From the IMG/VR virus record IMGVR_UViG_3300017781_000007, positions 1 through 59,509 of that record: 59,509 bases of DNA; one strand, given 5' to 3'. Position numbers and translations under genes: made by a program. The notes under the pieces were generated by a model that saw only the letters and a list, made by a program, of their open reading frames with translations, was not told the origin of the DNA and did not search any database. Below are positions 34,080 to 41,603 of the stretch, piece by piece. The DNA is from a virus. The stretch's first letter is position 1. Every line of letters begins with the position of its first letter.

Positions 34080-34440
34080 TTTCTCTAACCTTATCTTTTA
34101 ATTTTTCAATATCTTCCAATGCTTTATCTAACTGTTCTCTTAAAAATTCTATATTAACTTTATTAGTCATATTCATTTCTTGAGTTTCTTCCATTTTTTC
34201 TACAGTCTTATAAAGATCCTCTATCAAAAAATGTTGTTCTTGATCCGTAGGGACTTGCTCACTTTTTTTAAGCAAATCATTTGTAAATAATTCTCTTGAT
34301 GTCTCTAACGATACCAACCTCGCCGTCAGCTCTGTGTAACCGAGCACGCCCATTCCAACAAGAATTATAAGGCTAGCAACCGTTTTCATCGGCATCTGTA
34401 CTGCAGCCGACTCCGATATATTTAAAGGTTTTTTACTCAT
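34060..34440 (-). CDS. Membrane protein with coiled coil (lysis candidate)
   Basis: Taken from the ATG at 34440 (126 aa) because earlier codons lie inside the upstream gene. One transmembrane helix (about 20-38, VASLIILVGMGVLGYTELTA) is followed by a long charged coiled-coil domain (about 75-122, EEFQ/KE-rich). The topology resembles i-spanins or class III membrane lysis proteins. It lies three small genes upstream of the M15 endolysin. Function inferred. Confidence 0.55.
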   Translation of the reverse strand: MSKKPLNISESAAVQMPMKTVASLIILVGMGVLGYTELTARLVSLETSRELFTNDLLKKSEQVPTDQEQHFLIEDLYKTVEKMEETQEMNMTNKVNIEFLREQLDKALEDIEKLKDKVRENGSKNY

Positions 34441-35083
34441 CTTTCTTTTTATGATACATCTCGTAAAACATATTGTCACTATCCTCGGTTACAAATTCCG
34501 AATCTTCTGCATCCCAATAAGTATTTTGGACTTTATAGTCAGGCCAGCTGTTATCAGTAGTATAGCTATTAATGTGCCACAAAAGGCGATTATTAGGCTG
34601 AGCTGCATAATTGCCGTTATCAAGCTCCAATATATGTGCACACTTATGTTCTTGAGGAATTTCAGAGTGTTCAGTATCCAATATGTTAACGTCTGGATGT
34701 GCCCAATCAATCGTAAATAAATATTTACCATGGTAAAATTTTTTATCTAAACCTAGGTATTTGCCCTTTACACCATCCAGCCAATCAAAACAAGTAACAC
34801 TAGGCCAATAACTAAAACAGTTCCACAGTTCCAATTCATGTACTTGCATATTCGGCACGTTGGATCTATCAAAAGTTTTTTGATAAAACGCTGATATAGG
34901 GAGACGCCAGTAACACGCACCGTTTGGTAACATGATATTAAATAAGAGCGCACGCCCTGATATTGATGTAAGACCGAAGATAACACAGTCTTCACTTTCT
35001 CCGTGATGTTTTTTAAGATCATAAAGATACTCCTTTCTAATTTTGCAATATATTGGTGGAAGGTTTGCGTTTAGATATGACAT
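34433..35083 (-). CDS. Conserved marine-phage protein (216 aa)
   Basis: MSYLNANLPPIYCKIRKEYL begins a family I recognise in T7-like and marine podoviruses, with SISGRALLFNIMLPNGACYW, LELWNCFSYWPSVTCFDWL and LDNGNYAAQPNNRLLW conserved in position. No catalytic motif. Function not known to me; it is usually found in the structural half. It overlaps the next small gene by about 8 bases. Confidence 0.7.
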   Translation of the reverse strand: MSYLNANLPPIYCKIRKEYLYDLKKHHGESEDCVIFGLTSISGRALLFNIMLPNGACYWRLPISAFYQKTFDRSNVPNMQVHELELWNCFSYWPSVTCFDWLDGVKGKYLGLDKKFYHGKYLFTIDWAHPDVNILDTEHSEIPQEHKCAHILELDNGNYAAQPNNRLLWHINSYTTDNSWPDYKVQNTYWDAEDSEFVTEDSDNMFYEMYHKKKDE

Positions 35084-35186
35084 GCTTATATTTTTCTTTC
35101 CAATATTTTTCTCTTTCTAAAACTCTAATTCTATATTCGATTTTATCAATACCTAATATTTTTTTCAACCAATTTAACATTTCCAT
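35037..35186 (-). CDS. Small basic helical protein (49 aa)
   Basis: Starts at 35186 (MEMLNWLKKILGIDKIEYRI) with a weak AAGAAG Shine-Dalgarno and ends at 35037, overlapping both neighbours (13 bases upstream, 47 downstream). Amphipathic and basic. The overlaps make it less secure than other small genes; a second ATG two codons in is possible. Confidence 0.45.
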   Translation of the reverse strand: MEMLNWLKKILGIDKIEYRIRVLEREKYWKEKYKHVISKRKPSTNILQN

Positions 35187-35494
35187 CTTCTTCTTGCTGC
35201 ACATATTCGTTTTTCAGGAGTCTTGCTACAATTGATATTGTGCATCTTCATCTGACCTTTTGATCTTCTACAATAAGAAGATCTTCTTTTTGCAGCTTTT
35301 GAACCTTTCTTAACTTTTCCTGTTACTGCTGTCTTAAGTTTAGAACCAGGATTCATTCGTCTGTATGCACGAACCCCTGCAGAAGTCATACCTGCACCTG
35401 ATTTAGTAGATCTAAAGTTTCTTTTATTCTTTGAAGGCATTCCACCTTTAGCGAAACCATCAATCTCTATACCTAGATCAGCATAGTAATCCAT
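35174..35494 (-). CDS. DUF6321-like basic Cys-containing protein
   Basis: A 106-aa protein. MNPGSKLKTAVTGKVKKGSK then AAKRRSSYCRRSKGQMK match the DUF6321-like signature 'NPGSxLKTAVTGKVKxGSKAAKRRxSxC' I know from marine phages. The C-terminus adds four cysteines (NCSKTPEKRICAARRRWKC region), possibly metal-binding. The same genome also encodes DUF5872-like and KVYPSAYAN proteins, all basic. Confidence 0.65.
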   Translation of the reverse strand: MDYYADLGIEIDGFAKGGMPSKNKRNFRSTKSGAGMTSAGVRAYRRMNPGSKLKTAVTGKVKKGSKAAKRRSSYCRRSKGQMKMHNINCSKTPEKRICAARRRWKC

Positions 35495-35501
35495 CTAAAA
35501 C

Positions 35502-35822
35502 CTATACTGTTAATCCAGGTCCTGAATACTTATCTGTAAGCAAAGTATAAGCAGTTACTTTAGTTTTGGTTTTACAAAAAAGTCCTTTTGGAAAAAGAAT
35601 TCCATCTTCAGGAAAGTTAAAATTAATAACATCTCCAGATGGTACATCAGCTTGAAACAAAGTTGCTCCAGCATTTGATGTAGTTGTAAGCTCCAAAGTT
35701 CCAGCTCCTGTGCCGTCAGATGCAACAATAATTCCTCTTAGTCTTATTGGTTGCTCTATAATAGCTGTGGCACCTGCCGCAGCGACAGATCTTGTTGCTT
35801 GTATATCACTTTTAAAACTCAT
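35502..35822 (-). CDS. Small beta-rich virion protein (106 aa)
   Basis: IRLRGIIVASDGTGAGTLEL and DGILFPKGLFCKTKTKVTAY suggest a small beta-sandwich. Similar small proteins in phage structural modules decorate capsids or tails. Good Shine-Dalgarno context (AGGAGAACAC before the ATG). No enzymatic motif. Confidence 0.6.
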   Translation of the reverse strand: MSFKSDIQATRSVAAAGATAIIEQPIRLRGIIVASDGTGAGTLELTTTSNAGATLFQADVPSGDVINFNFPEDGILFPKGLFCKTKTKVTAYTLLTDKYSGPGLTV

Positions 35823-35867
35823 GTGTTCTCCTAGTTCGTGGCTCCCGAAGGAGCCACTAATTATTTA

Positions 35868-36425
35868 TTAGCTCCAAGGGTTAGCGAATGTACCGTTACC
35901 GATTAGTTGTGCACTAACTTGCCAAATTAAACCATCAACTGCTTGACATTCAATTTGAGCACCCATTAGTCCACCTTTTGTAGTGGCTGTAAGTGTTAAT
36001 GTATCCGTGTTACTTCCGTTAAAAGCTGTTACAGCTCCTGGATCAGTTGCTGTATTATTATAGATAGCCATACCTTTAAATACATCAGCTGTGTTTCTAC
36101 CTGCTGCAGTTCCTGCGTTTAAAACAAAAGTGTTACCACCTGTTAGATTTGCAGTTAAAACAAAATGATACTTTATTCCTACTCTGTTTAAGTTAGCTGG
36201 ATCACTTGCACCTGCTGTAGCTCCGTTAGCCGTGTCTATGATTGAGGGTAAATTAAATACAGTGTTTGCGTTTCCTACCTGTATAATTTTTCCTTGATAT
36301 TGATCAATACCTGCAATGTCTGTTCCACCATCTACAGTTCCTGTAATTGATTGTGCCATGTTTGGACCTGTTCCTAAAAATCCATTTAAAGATCTTACTG
36401 GTCCATCAAACGTTGTTCTTGCCAT
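35868..36425 (-). CDS. Virion decoration-type protein (185 aa)
   Basis: A beta-rich, Gly/Asn/Thr-heavy protein (MARTTFDGPVRSLNGFLGTG start; LTANLTGGNTFVLNAGTAAG). This N-terminus occurs in phage structural proteins encoded beside the major capsid protein. It has its own promoter candidate at 36.46-36.49 kb and a strong AGGAG ribosome site, and lies just after the capsid terminator, so it may be made in a separate transcript. Confidence 0.6.
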   Translation of the reverse strand: MARTTFDGPVRSLNGFLGTGPNMAQSITGTVDGGTDIAGIDQYQGKIIQVGNANTVFNLPSIIDTANGATAGASDPANLNRVGIKYHFVLTANLTGGNTFVLNAGTAAGRNTADVFKGMAIYNNTATDPGAVTAFNGSNTDTLTLTATTKGGLMGAQIECQAVDGLIWQVSAQLIGNGTFANPWS

Positions 36426-36435
36426 AATGTTTCTC

Positions 36436-36490
36436 CTCTATAGCGGTTAAATTTTGTAGTCTCTATAGCGTCTGCCTAGCCAGTCTACAA
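36436..36490 (-). promoter_or_regulatory. Candidate promoter with duplicated CTCTATAGCG
   Basis: Between the capsid terminator and the 35868-36425 gene, the minus strand has TTGTAG (36490-36485), 17 bases, then TATAGA (36467-36462). The 10-mer CTCTATAGCG (plus strand) occurs exactly twice, at 36436-36445 and 36461-36470. The arrangement restarts transcription after a terminator. By-eye prediction. Confidence 0.35.
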
Positions 36491-36524
36491 AATTATAATT
36501 TTCTAGGTTGTTTACATTATATAT

Positions 36525-36557
36525 AAAAAAAGGGGCAGAGTAAACTCCGCCCCTTTT
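36525..36557 (-). terminator. Rho-independent terminator after the major capsid gene
   Basis: Read leftward, AAAAGGGGCGGAGT and its complement ACTC(T)GCCCC form a strong GC stem of about 12 bp with one mismatch, followed by eight T. It lies about 20 bases after the capsid stop and before the next gene. Confidence 0.85.
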
Positions 36558-36578
36558 AGATTGTTAGGTAATTAGATA

Positions 36579-37496
36579 TTACGCAGCACCTGGAGAACCA
36601 AAGATTCCTCTAGGGTCAGAGAAGCCGAAGCTGTATCTTTCTCTAGCTTTGAATCTAACGTTTCCTGTGTCGAAATCACCTTCAATCGCAGTTTTAATTG
36701 GCGATCTTACGAAGTGTTTCATACCATTTGGTGCGTCAGTCATAATGAAGAATGCATCAGTATCATTTAAGAAATGGTTAATTCTATAACCTTCTGGTAT
36801 CATTCCCATGTTTGCCATTGCGTTGATATCGTTATCTGCAGTTCCGACTCTTTGAGGTGATCTCATGATTCTCTCAGCAGTAAATTGTAATTCTTTTGGA
36901 ATTATTAATTTTCTACCTTGAAGAGCGATCTTTAATCCTCTTTCGTCTACGAACGCAGCGATGTCAATCAATGATTGTTCTAACGATGTTTCTGACAAGT
37001 CAGCAGCAGTAGATAATTCATTTCTGAATGTTCCACCGTTTGCTAATGGGTGGTCAGTAGTACAAAGTGCTTTACCGTCACCTCCATTAAAGCTTCCGCC
37101 TGTATCAAACGCATTGTTTAATACATTCGCCGCTGTGATTTGTTTTGATTGCGCCATTGATCTTGCAAGAGCTCTTGTGTATCTGCCTGCTAATCTGTCG
37201 TATAAGTTATCTTCAATTGCCTCTTCTGTGATAGCAAATGCTAACGCCACAGTATTGTGAGTGTATCTTGAAGTGTATACTTCAGAAGCTTGGTCAAAAG
37301 TGACCATAGCACCTTCAGCTTTATTTGCTGCTGTGCCAAAGCCAGATAACATTACTTCTTCTTCAAACGCTCTGTCTGAAGTTTCAGTATTGAATATCTC
37401 TGCATGCTCATTGTCGTATCTGTTGTATTCCAGGCCAAACAGTGCGTTTAATCCTGGCTCTAGTTCTTTAACTAGTTGTGATCGTGATATAGCCAT
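36579..37496 (-). CDS. Major capsid protein
   Basis: A 305-aa protein. MAISRSQLVKELEPGLNALF and the blocks EEEVMLSGFGTAANKAEGA, ITEEAIEDNLYDRLAGRYT and VDERGLKIALQGRKLIIPK match a widely distributed HK97-fold major capsid protein of marine podoviruses (Mu gpT-like). It follows scaffold and decoration genes in the usual head order and precedes a strong terminator, in line with high expression. Confidence 0.88.
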   Translation of the reverse strand: MAISRSQLVKELEPGLNALFGLEYNRYDNEHAEIFNTETSDRAFEEEVMLSGFGTAANKAEGAMVTFDQASEVYTSRYTHNTVALAFAITEEAIEDNLYDRLAGRYTRALARSMAQSKQITAANVLNNAFDTGGSFNGGDGKALCTTDHPLANGGTFRNELSTAADLSETSLEQSLIDIAAFVDERGLKIALQGRKLIIPKELQFTAERIMRSPQRVGTADNDINAMANMGMIPEGYRINHFLNDTDAFFIMTDAPNGMKHFVRSPIKTAIEGDFDTGNVRFKARERYSFGFSDPRGIFGSPGAA

Positions 37497-37499
37497 AAA

Positions 37500-38078
37500 T
37501 TATACTCCTGTTCCTTGGTCGTAGAAGTGGTTAACAATTCTAACCAAAACATCTACGTTAGCACTTCCAGCTTCGCTATTTTGCGTATCTTGCGAAATAT
37601 CAACTGCTTGAAGTACAGTACCACTTACTGTTAATCCAGAAACACTGTGATCCAATTGAACCTCAGATATTCCAGATAAAGTGTTACCTGTTACGTTTGT
37701 TATTGCAAAGTTCTTAAAGATGTCTGCTACCGCAAACGCTCCATCAGAATCTACTGAATAAACTACACTCGGGTCGTCGATGATGTTAGCGATAATATCA
37801 CTAGCAGCAACTCCACCTGGATAGTTGTTTCTAAAAGTAGGCTTCTGAGTAGTAGGGTCTGTGTAGAACACTCCGTTAAAAACGCCCACGACAAGATCAG
37901 AGGTATTTGCTACCGCTCTTTCGATCCCGCCACCAGTTACAGGTTTTACCAAGTCACCTTGGAAAATTGCAGTTGCGTATCCGCTTGCAATTCTGTATCT
38001 GTTTTGTGCGTTAATAAATGGAGAGCCATCTAACTTTCTTACTGGTCTTAGACCATATTTTTCAGCTACATTAGCCAT
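37500..38078 (-). CDS. Capsid decoration protein candidate
   Basis: A 192-aa beta-rich protein, MANVAEKYGLRPVRKLDGSP at the start, FQGDLVKPVTGGGIERAVAN in the middle. Placed directly upstream of the major capsid gene, where phages commonly encode a head decoration or stabilisation protein. No enzymatic motif. Good Shine-Dalgarno (AAGGAG). Confidence 0.65.
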   Translation of the reverse strand: MANVAEKYGLRPVRKLDGSPFINAQNRYRIASGYATAIFQGDLVKPVTGGGIERAVANTSDLVVGVFNGVFYTDPTTQKPTFRNNYPGGVAASDIIANIIDDPSVVYSVDSDGAFAVADIFKNFAITNVTGNTLSGISEVQLDHSVSGLTVSGTVLQAVDISQDTQNSEAGSANVDVLVRIVNHFYDQGTGV

Positions 38079-38133
38079 AGTTGTTTTCTCCTTTATTGTT
38101 TAACATTTACTTAGAGTGGTGATTACCAAAAAA

Positions 38134-38604
38134 TTAATTTTTGTTTCCTCCACCAAAAGTTACGCGAGATTGTCGACTAATATTCATCGGCATCTCAGGT
38201 CGTTGTTCCTTCAAGACATCGTTATCCACCGAGTCAACTTGATCTTGAGTAATTTTTTTAAAATACTCAGCACGGCTTTTTGCGATCTCTTCAGGTATCC
38301 TTCCCAACACAAGGCCAGCAACCCCGATCAAACCTGCGTAAGTTCCCTGAGCAATGATTGGATAAGCATGATCACCTAATTGATTTTTAATCTCTTCGGC
38401 TCTCACAAATTCCCAACCTTCTCTCATTTTTTTGGATACATTAGCTGTATCCTGAAAACCCATACTCTCGGTTCTTATCCATCTATGAACAAAACCGTCT
38501 GGCGCAGGTGGTGCATCCAGAGATGATGGTGGCGTCCAAGGTTTAGTTCTAACCTCTTTTTTTTCTTCTGACGCGCGTGAAGTTCTATTTATTTTATCGC
38601 TCAT
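38134..38604 (-). CDS. Conserved head-region protein (156 aa)
   Basis: Contains APDGFVHRWIRTESMGFQDT and REGWEFVRAEEIK in the first half, and QGTYAGLIGVAGLVLGRIP, a hydrophobic stretch, in the second. I recognise this as a conserved gene between scaffold and capsid in marine phages; function not known. It overlaps nothing and is two bases from the scaffold stop. Confidence 0.6.
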   Translation of the reverse strand: MSDKINRTSRASEEKKEVRTKPWTPPSSLDAPPAPDGFVHRWIRTESMGFQDTANVSKKMREGWEFVRAEEIKNQLGDHAYPIIAQGTYAGLIGVAGLVLGRIPEEIAKSRAEYFKKITQDQVDSVDNDVLKEQRPEMPMNISRQSRVTFGGGNKN

Positions 38605-38605
38605 T

Positions 38606-39637
38606 CTATACCTCCTTCACGAATTTAGCGTATTCTTCTAGTGGCACCCCTAATTTTTTGGCAATCGCCACCTGTGATTTGGTGAGTCTCACAGATCTAC
38701 GTCCCTGCTGAGTTCTTCCAGCAGAAGCAACTTTTTGGACGGGTCTTCGTTGCTCTGTACTAGCAAAACGATGAGGGAAGTTATCCTTCATTCGCTTGTC
38801 TATTTCATTATAATACTCATCACTTTCTACATCAATACCCATGCCCACTAGATCTTCGTGCACAGTCATTGCTGCGTTTGTCATGATTTTATCGTTACCA
38901 AACCAAGCGTTTTTAGACGCCCAACCTCTAGCTCTTTCGCTAGGTTCTGATTGTGCAACCTGTTGTTCTTGAGTTGGTTCTTCTTTTGGTGCGTTTTTCT
39001 GCTCTTCAAGCTGTTTCAATCTAGCTTCTCTATCAGCCATTTTGATTCTAGCTTTTTCTTTTTCAACAGTTAATTGAGTAAGTTCGTCGTTCGCCTCCAT
39101 GATTTTATCTGCATCATTAGATTCAATCGCTTCTTTTAACTTACGCTTTACCTGCTCTCTTTGAGCATCTACTCTCGCATCAAACTCTTTCAGATATTTT
39201 TCATCTGTAGAGTCAAACTTAGTTTGAGTATCATCATATTTCTTCTGTAGACCTTTAGCAAAATCTAAAGCAGCTTGTTCTCTTCTCTCAGCTTCTCTAA
39301 ATTTCCTTGTCAGTTTATCTATTCTTTTCTTAACTGACTCAGATACTTGAGTAAGGTCTTCAGGATCTTCTCTCTTATCTAACTTAGTTTCTCTTTCGTT
39401 TTCGAAAGTTTTATCTTCCGCAGGTCGTTCGTCCGGGATCTCTTGTACATCGACTTCTTCTTTTGGTTTGTCTTTGTCATGATCCGCATAACCTAAATCA
39501 ACTTCACCAACATTTAAATTTGGTTCTTTTGACTCTTCCTTTTGTTGTTCTTCAACTTCGACTTTAGTTTCTTTTACATCGTCTAAATCAAGTTCAACTT
39601 CAGGTTGTGTTTTAGCTTGTTCTTGTGCATCAGCCAT
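38606..39637 (-). CDS. Scaffolding protein candidate
   Basis: A 343-aa protein. Residues 1-100 are extremely acidic and Lys/Glu-rich (VELDLDDVKETKVEVEEQQK and onward), 110-225 form a long coiled coil, and the C-terminus is basic (QRRPVQKVASAGRTQQGRRS). This acidic-helical-basic architecture just upstream of the capsid gene is typical for podovirus scaffolding proteins that bind capsid subunits through a basic C-terminus. Confidence 0.75.
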   Translation of the reverse strand: MADAQEQAKTQPEVELDLDDVKETKVEVEEQQKEESKEPNLNVGEVDLGYADHDKDKPKEEVDVQEIPDERPAEDKTFENERETKLDKREDPEDLTQVSESVKKRIDKLTRKFREAERREQAALDFAKGLQKKYDDTQTKFDSTDEKYLKEFDARVDAQREQVKRKLKEAIESNDADKIMEANDELTQLTVEKEKARIKMADREARLKQLEEQKNAPKEEPTQEQQVAQSEPSERARGWASKNAWFGNDKIMTNAAMTVHEDLVGMGIDVESDEYYNEIDKRMKDNFPHRFASTEQRRPVQKVASAGRTQQGRRSVRLTKSQVAIAKKLGVPLEEYAKFVKEV

Positions 39638-39649
39638 GATGTTTCCTCC

Positions 39650-40108
39650 TTAATATAAATGCAGAATATCTTCTGGTTTACTTATTGTTGCGATGATTTC
39701 ATCATCATTCAAAATACGGTGCTCACCATACTTTGTTTTAAATCTAGAACCGGCATATCTGCCGTAGATTACAAATTGACCTTTCTTACACCAAGGACCC
39801 TTTGGAAATTTATCTTTGTCTGCATAACACAGATCACCCATCTCAACGACAAGACCTACAACGGTTGTCATCTGAATAGTTTCAGCAGCGGTATCGGTAA
39901 AGATTATTCCACCTTTAGTTTTTTTAGGACCTGAATAAGGTCTTACTAAAAGTCTGTAACCAACAGGTTTTGGTATTAGATCAAGATATTTTTTAATACC
40001 CTCTGGGTCTGTGGGTATTGCTGTTTCTTGTGAATCAGGTGCAGCATCACCTTTTTTTGTTTTGACTCCAACTAATTTAGAGTCAGGTGTTATTATCGTC
40101 ATCGACAT
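39650..40108 (-). CDS. GroES-like co-chaperonin
   Basis: A 152-aa protein. PKPVGYRLLVRPYSGPKKTK and GGIIFTDTAAETIQ, then VGLVVEMGDLCYADKDKF and KKGQFVIYGRYAGSRFK, match the Cpn10/GroES core (bacterial GroES is about 97 aa; the extra N-terminal 50 residues are low-complexity). It probably caps host GroEL to enlarge its chamber for phage capsid folding, as T4 gp31 does. Located in the head operon. Confidence 0.8.
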   Translation of the reverse strand: MSMTIITPDSKLVGVKTKKGDAAPDSQETAIPTDPEGIKKYLDLIPKPVGYRLLVRPYSGPKKTKGGIIFTDTAAETIQMTTVVGLVVEMGDLCYADKDKFPKGPWCKKGQFVIYGRYAGSRFKTKYGEHRILNDDEIIATISKPEDILHLY

Positions 40109-40292
40109 TCTCCTCGTTTCTCTGCAGGTCTTTAAGATCCTGTAGCAGCGTTTCTAATGCGCTGAGTTTTCCTCTAGAATACGATAGGTTGTCGATTGTG
40201 TCTACATGGTACACCAGATCCTCTTTTGTCTTTTCGATCTGTTTTTTTATGTAGTGTCTAATTGATTGTAATGTATCTAAATCAAGATTCAT
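40083..40292 (-). CDS. Small coiled-coil protein (69 aa)
   Basis: MNLDLDTLQSIRHYIKKQIE and a Leu-heptad region (LSALETLLQDLKDLQ) form a single long helix with an acidic end (NVDDDNNT). Overlaps the GroES-like gene by 26 bases. Function unknown; similar small coiled-coil proteins occur in phage head operons. Confidence 0.6.
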   Translation of the reverse strand: MNLDLDTLQSIRHYIKKQIEKTKEDLVYHVDTIDNLSYSRGKLSALETLLQDLKDLQRNEENVDDDNNT

Positions 40293-40326
40293 TGAGCATT
40301 TATAGCTGATTGGGTCTTAGATGCAA

Positions 40327-40710
40327 CTACTTCTTACCCTTGAATATTTGCGTTCCCTTAATACCATAAACACTCGCTACGACGAGAATCCAGAGATTTG
40401 TGAACCAGCTCGGAAGCTGCCCAAAATATTCGAAGAATAATTTCACTTTGTCCATAGAAGTTGGATCATCACTTAGAACTGCCCAAGCCAGCACCAAAAC
40501 GGGGGCTGAGAGAATAATTAAAATAAATTCGTCCTTATAGTCTGCTTGACGAGCTTCTAACAGTTTGCCCTGGTAAGCTTCCTCTCCTGCTGCCATCTTT
40601 TGTGCATGCATCAGTTGTGCATCTGACATTGCTTGTTTTGTCTTCTGACGGTTCGAGTAAATATGCGTTGCCGTCTTTGCTGCCATCCCTAATAAGTTGA
40701 ACCATGCCAT
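40327..40710 (-). CDS. Two-helix membrane protein, holin candidate
   Basis: A 127-aa protein. N-terminal amphipathic helices (MAWFNLLGMAAKTATHIYSN) precede two transmembrane segments (about 62-80 EFILIILSAPVLVLAWAVL and about 101-118 FTNLWILVVASVYGIKG), with a charged loop and basic C-terminus (KGKK). Size, two TM helices and basic tail fit a holin; proof would need functional data. Its first half overlaps the LAGLIDADG-like ORF. Confidence 0.6.
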   Translation of the reverse strand: MAWFNLLGMAAKTATHIYSNRQKTKQAMSDAQLMHAQKMAAGEEAYQGKLLEARQADYKDEFILIILSAPVLVLAWAVLSDDPTSMDKVKLFFEYFGQLPSWFTNLWILVVASVYGIKGTQIFKGKK

Positions 40711-41029
40711 AATATTGTTCCTGTCTTCGTTTACATAGATAAGGTAACATTAAATGCAAAATTTTTAAACCCTTTAGCCCAGAAACCTTCCATCTATACG
40801 AAGTTTTATAGTGATTTTCGAAAGTTCGTACATAAACGTTACCTAAATTAAAATGTGTATGAAACAGATCAACGACATCCCTGTCAGTCATTTCAACAGA
40901 TACCTCTATCTTTCTTCTGACTCTACCATCTCTGTACAATCCTGCTTTGAAATTACCGAAGGTTCCTTCACCCTCAAATATACCTGAAAGAAAAATTAAT
41001 TTTTCTTTTTTAGATAGAAATTGAAACAT
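40535..41029 (-). CDS. LAGLIDADG-like homing endonuclease ORF with run-on tail
   Basis: A 164-aa ORF. LSGIFEGEGTFGN at 14-26 is a single LAGLIDADG motif with the catalytic acidic residue in place, followed by EVSVEMTDRDVVDLFHTHF and YRWKVSGLKGLKILH, the alpha-beta core of small monomeric LAGLIDADG proteins (about 105 aa). The remaining 55 residues are read through the holin gene in another frame and are Ser/Arg/Asp-rich, so the ORF may have lost its stop or recently invaded this gap. Cleavage activity is uncertain. Confidence 0.65.
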   Translation of the reverse strand: MFQFLSKKEKLIFLSGIFEGEGTFGNFKAGLYRDGRVRRKIEVSVEMTDRDVVDLFHTHFNLGNVYVRTFENHYKTSYRWKVSGLKGLKILHLMLPYLCKRRQEQYYGMVQLIRDGSKDGNAYLLEPSEDKTSNVRCTTDACTKDGSRRGSLPGQTVRSSSSRL

Positions 41030-41212
41030 TTACAAAAGATCGCTTGTATAACCGCCACCTTTTACTAATACAACTTCTGCTTCTTCTATTTCTCCACCTT
41101 TTGCTCTTTTTTCTTTAAATAGATCGCTTTCTATTTCTTTAACTTTGTCACTATCACCTTTTTCTTTTGCTTCTTCAAGCAATTGTAATAGTTGTTGATA
41201 TCTACTAGGCAT
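41030..41212 (-). CDS. Small helical protein with GGE...KGG tail (60 aa)
   Basis: Starts MPSRYQQLLQLLEEAKEKGD and ends in GGEIEEAEVVLVKGGGYTSD-LL. The C-terminal tail strongly resembles the end of the 47265-47516 protein (GGEVEVMKGGDYIKDLIK). Function unknown; the tail may be a shared sorting, packaging or cleavage signal. Confidence 0.55.
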   Translation of the reverse strand: MPSRYQQLLQLLEEAKEKGDSDKVKEIESDLFKEKRAKGGEIEEAEVVLVKGGGYTSDLL

Positions 41213-41351
41213 TTAGACTCCTACATGTTGGGCAACCCTTTTTGAAAACTTCATGTTTCCAACAAGGATCTGGTTTATAAGTTGGTTTTGATTCGTACAC
41301 TTTTTCTTTAAAAAGTAATGTTTTAATTAAATTAAATATCCATCTTAACAT
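41205..41351 (-). CDS. Small Cys-rich protein (48 aa)
   Basis: ATG at 41351 and stop at 41205-41207, overlapping neighbours by a few bases. An amphipathic N-terminus (MLRWIFNLIKTLLFKEK) is followed by DPCWKHEVFKKGCPTC, whose Cys/His spacing could bind zinc. Function unknown. Confidence 0.5.
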   Translation of the reverse strand: MLRWIFNLIKTLLFKEKVYESKPTYKPDPCWKHEVFKKGCPTCRSLNA

Positions 41352-41530
41352 TATCTGACTCCTATAAATTTAAAACCTTTTACTTGTATGTTGTTATTTC
41401 CAGGATAGACATTTTTATCTGTAGATTCTCTATGCGGACATGGCATTCCACCTGAACCAAACTTAACTGGTGGTATGCTTGAGTTAGGCCCCTTCTTTGG
41501 TGGTGGTCCTGATTTTTTACCTATCGTCAT
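41351..41530 (-). CDS. Small conserved phage protein (59 aa)
   Basis: ATG at 41530, TAA at 41351 (TAATG overlap with the next gene). Starts MTIGKKSGPPPKKGPNSSIP then KFGSGGMPCPHRES. I recognise MTIGKKSGPPPKxGP as a small marine-phage protein. Proline/Lys/Gly-rich, no known fold. Confidence 0.6.
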   Translation of the reverse strand: MTIGKKSGPPPKKGPNSSIPPVKFGSGGMPCPHRESTDKNVYPGNNNIQVKGFKFIGVR

Positions 41531-41603
41531 ATTCTCTTACCTTTAATAAAACATATAAAACAATTATGGAAAAAGGAATTCCTATAATAAATAAATCTAT
41601 CAT
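41517..41603 (-). CDS. Tiny single-span membrane peptide (28 aa)
   Basis: ATG at 41603 overlaps the upstream stop (ATGA); TAA at 41517-41519 overlaps the next gene. Sequence is nearly all hydrophobic (IDLFIIGIPFSIIVLYVLL) with a charged end (KVREYDDR). Coupled overlaps support expression. Function unknown. Confidence 0.45.
   Translation of the reverse strand: MIDLFIIGIPFSIIVLYVLLKVREYDDR

Noticed and set aside
36436-36470. Possible T7-like phage promoter cores (CTATAG) before the 35868-36425 gene
   Set aside because: No single-subunit phage RNA polymerase gene is seen in the window and the wider T7 consensus is absent; a sigma-70-type reading fits better.
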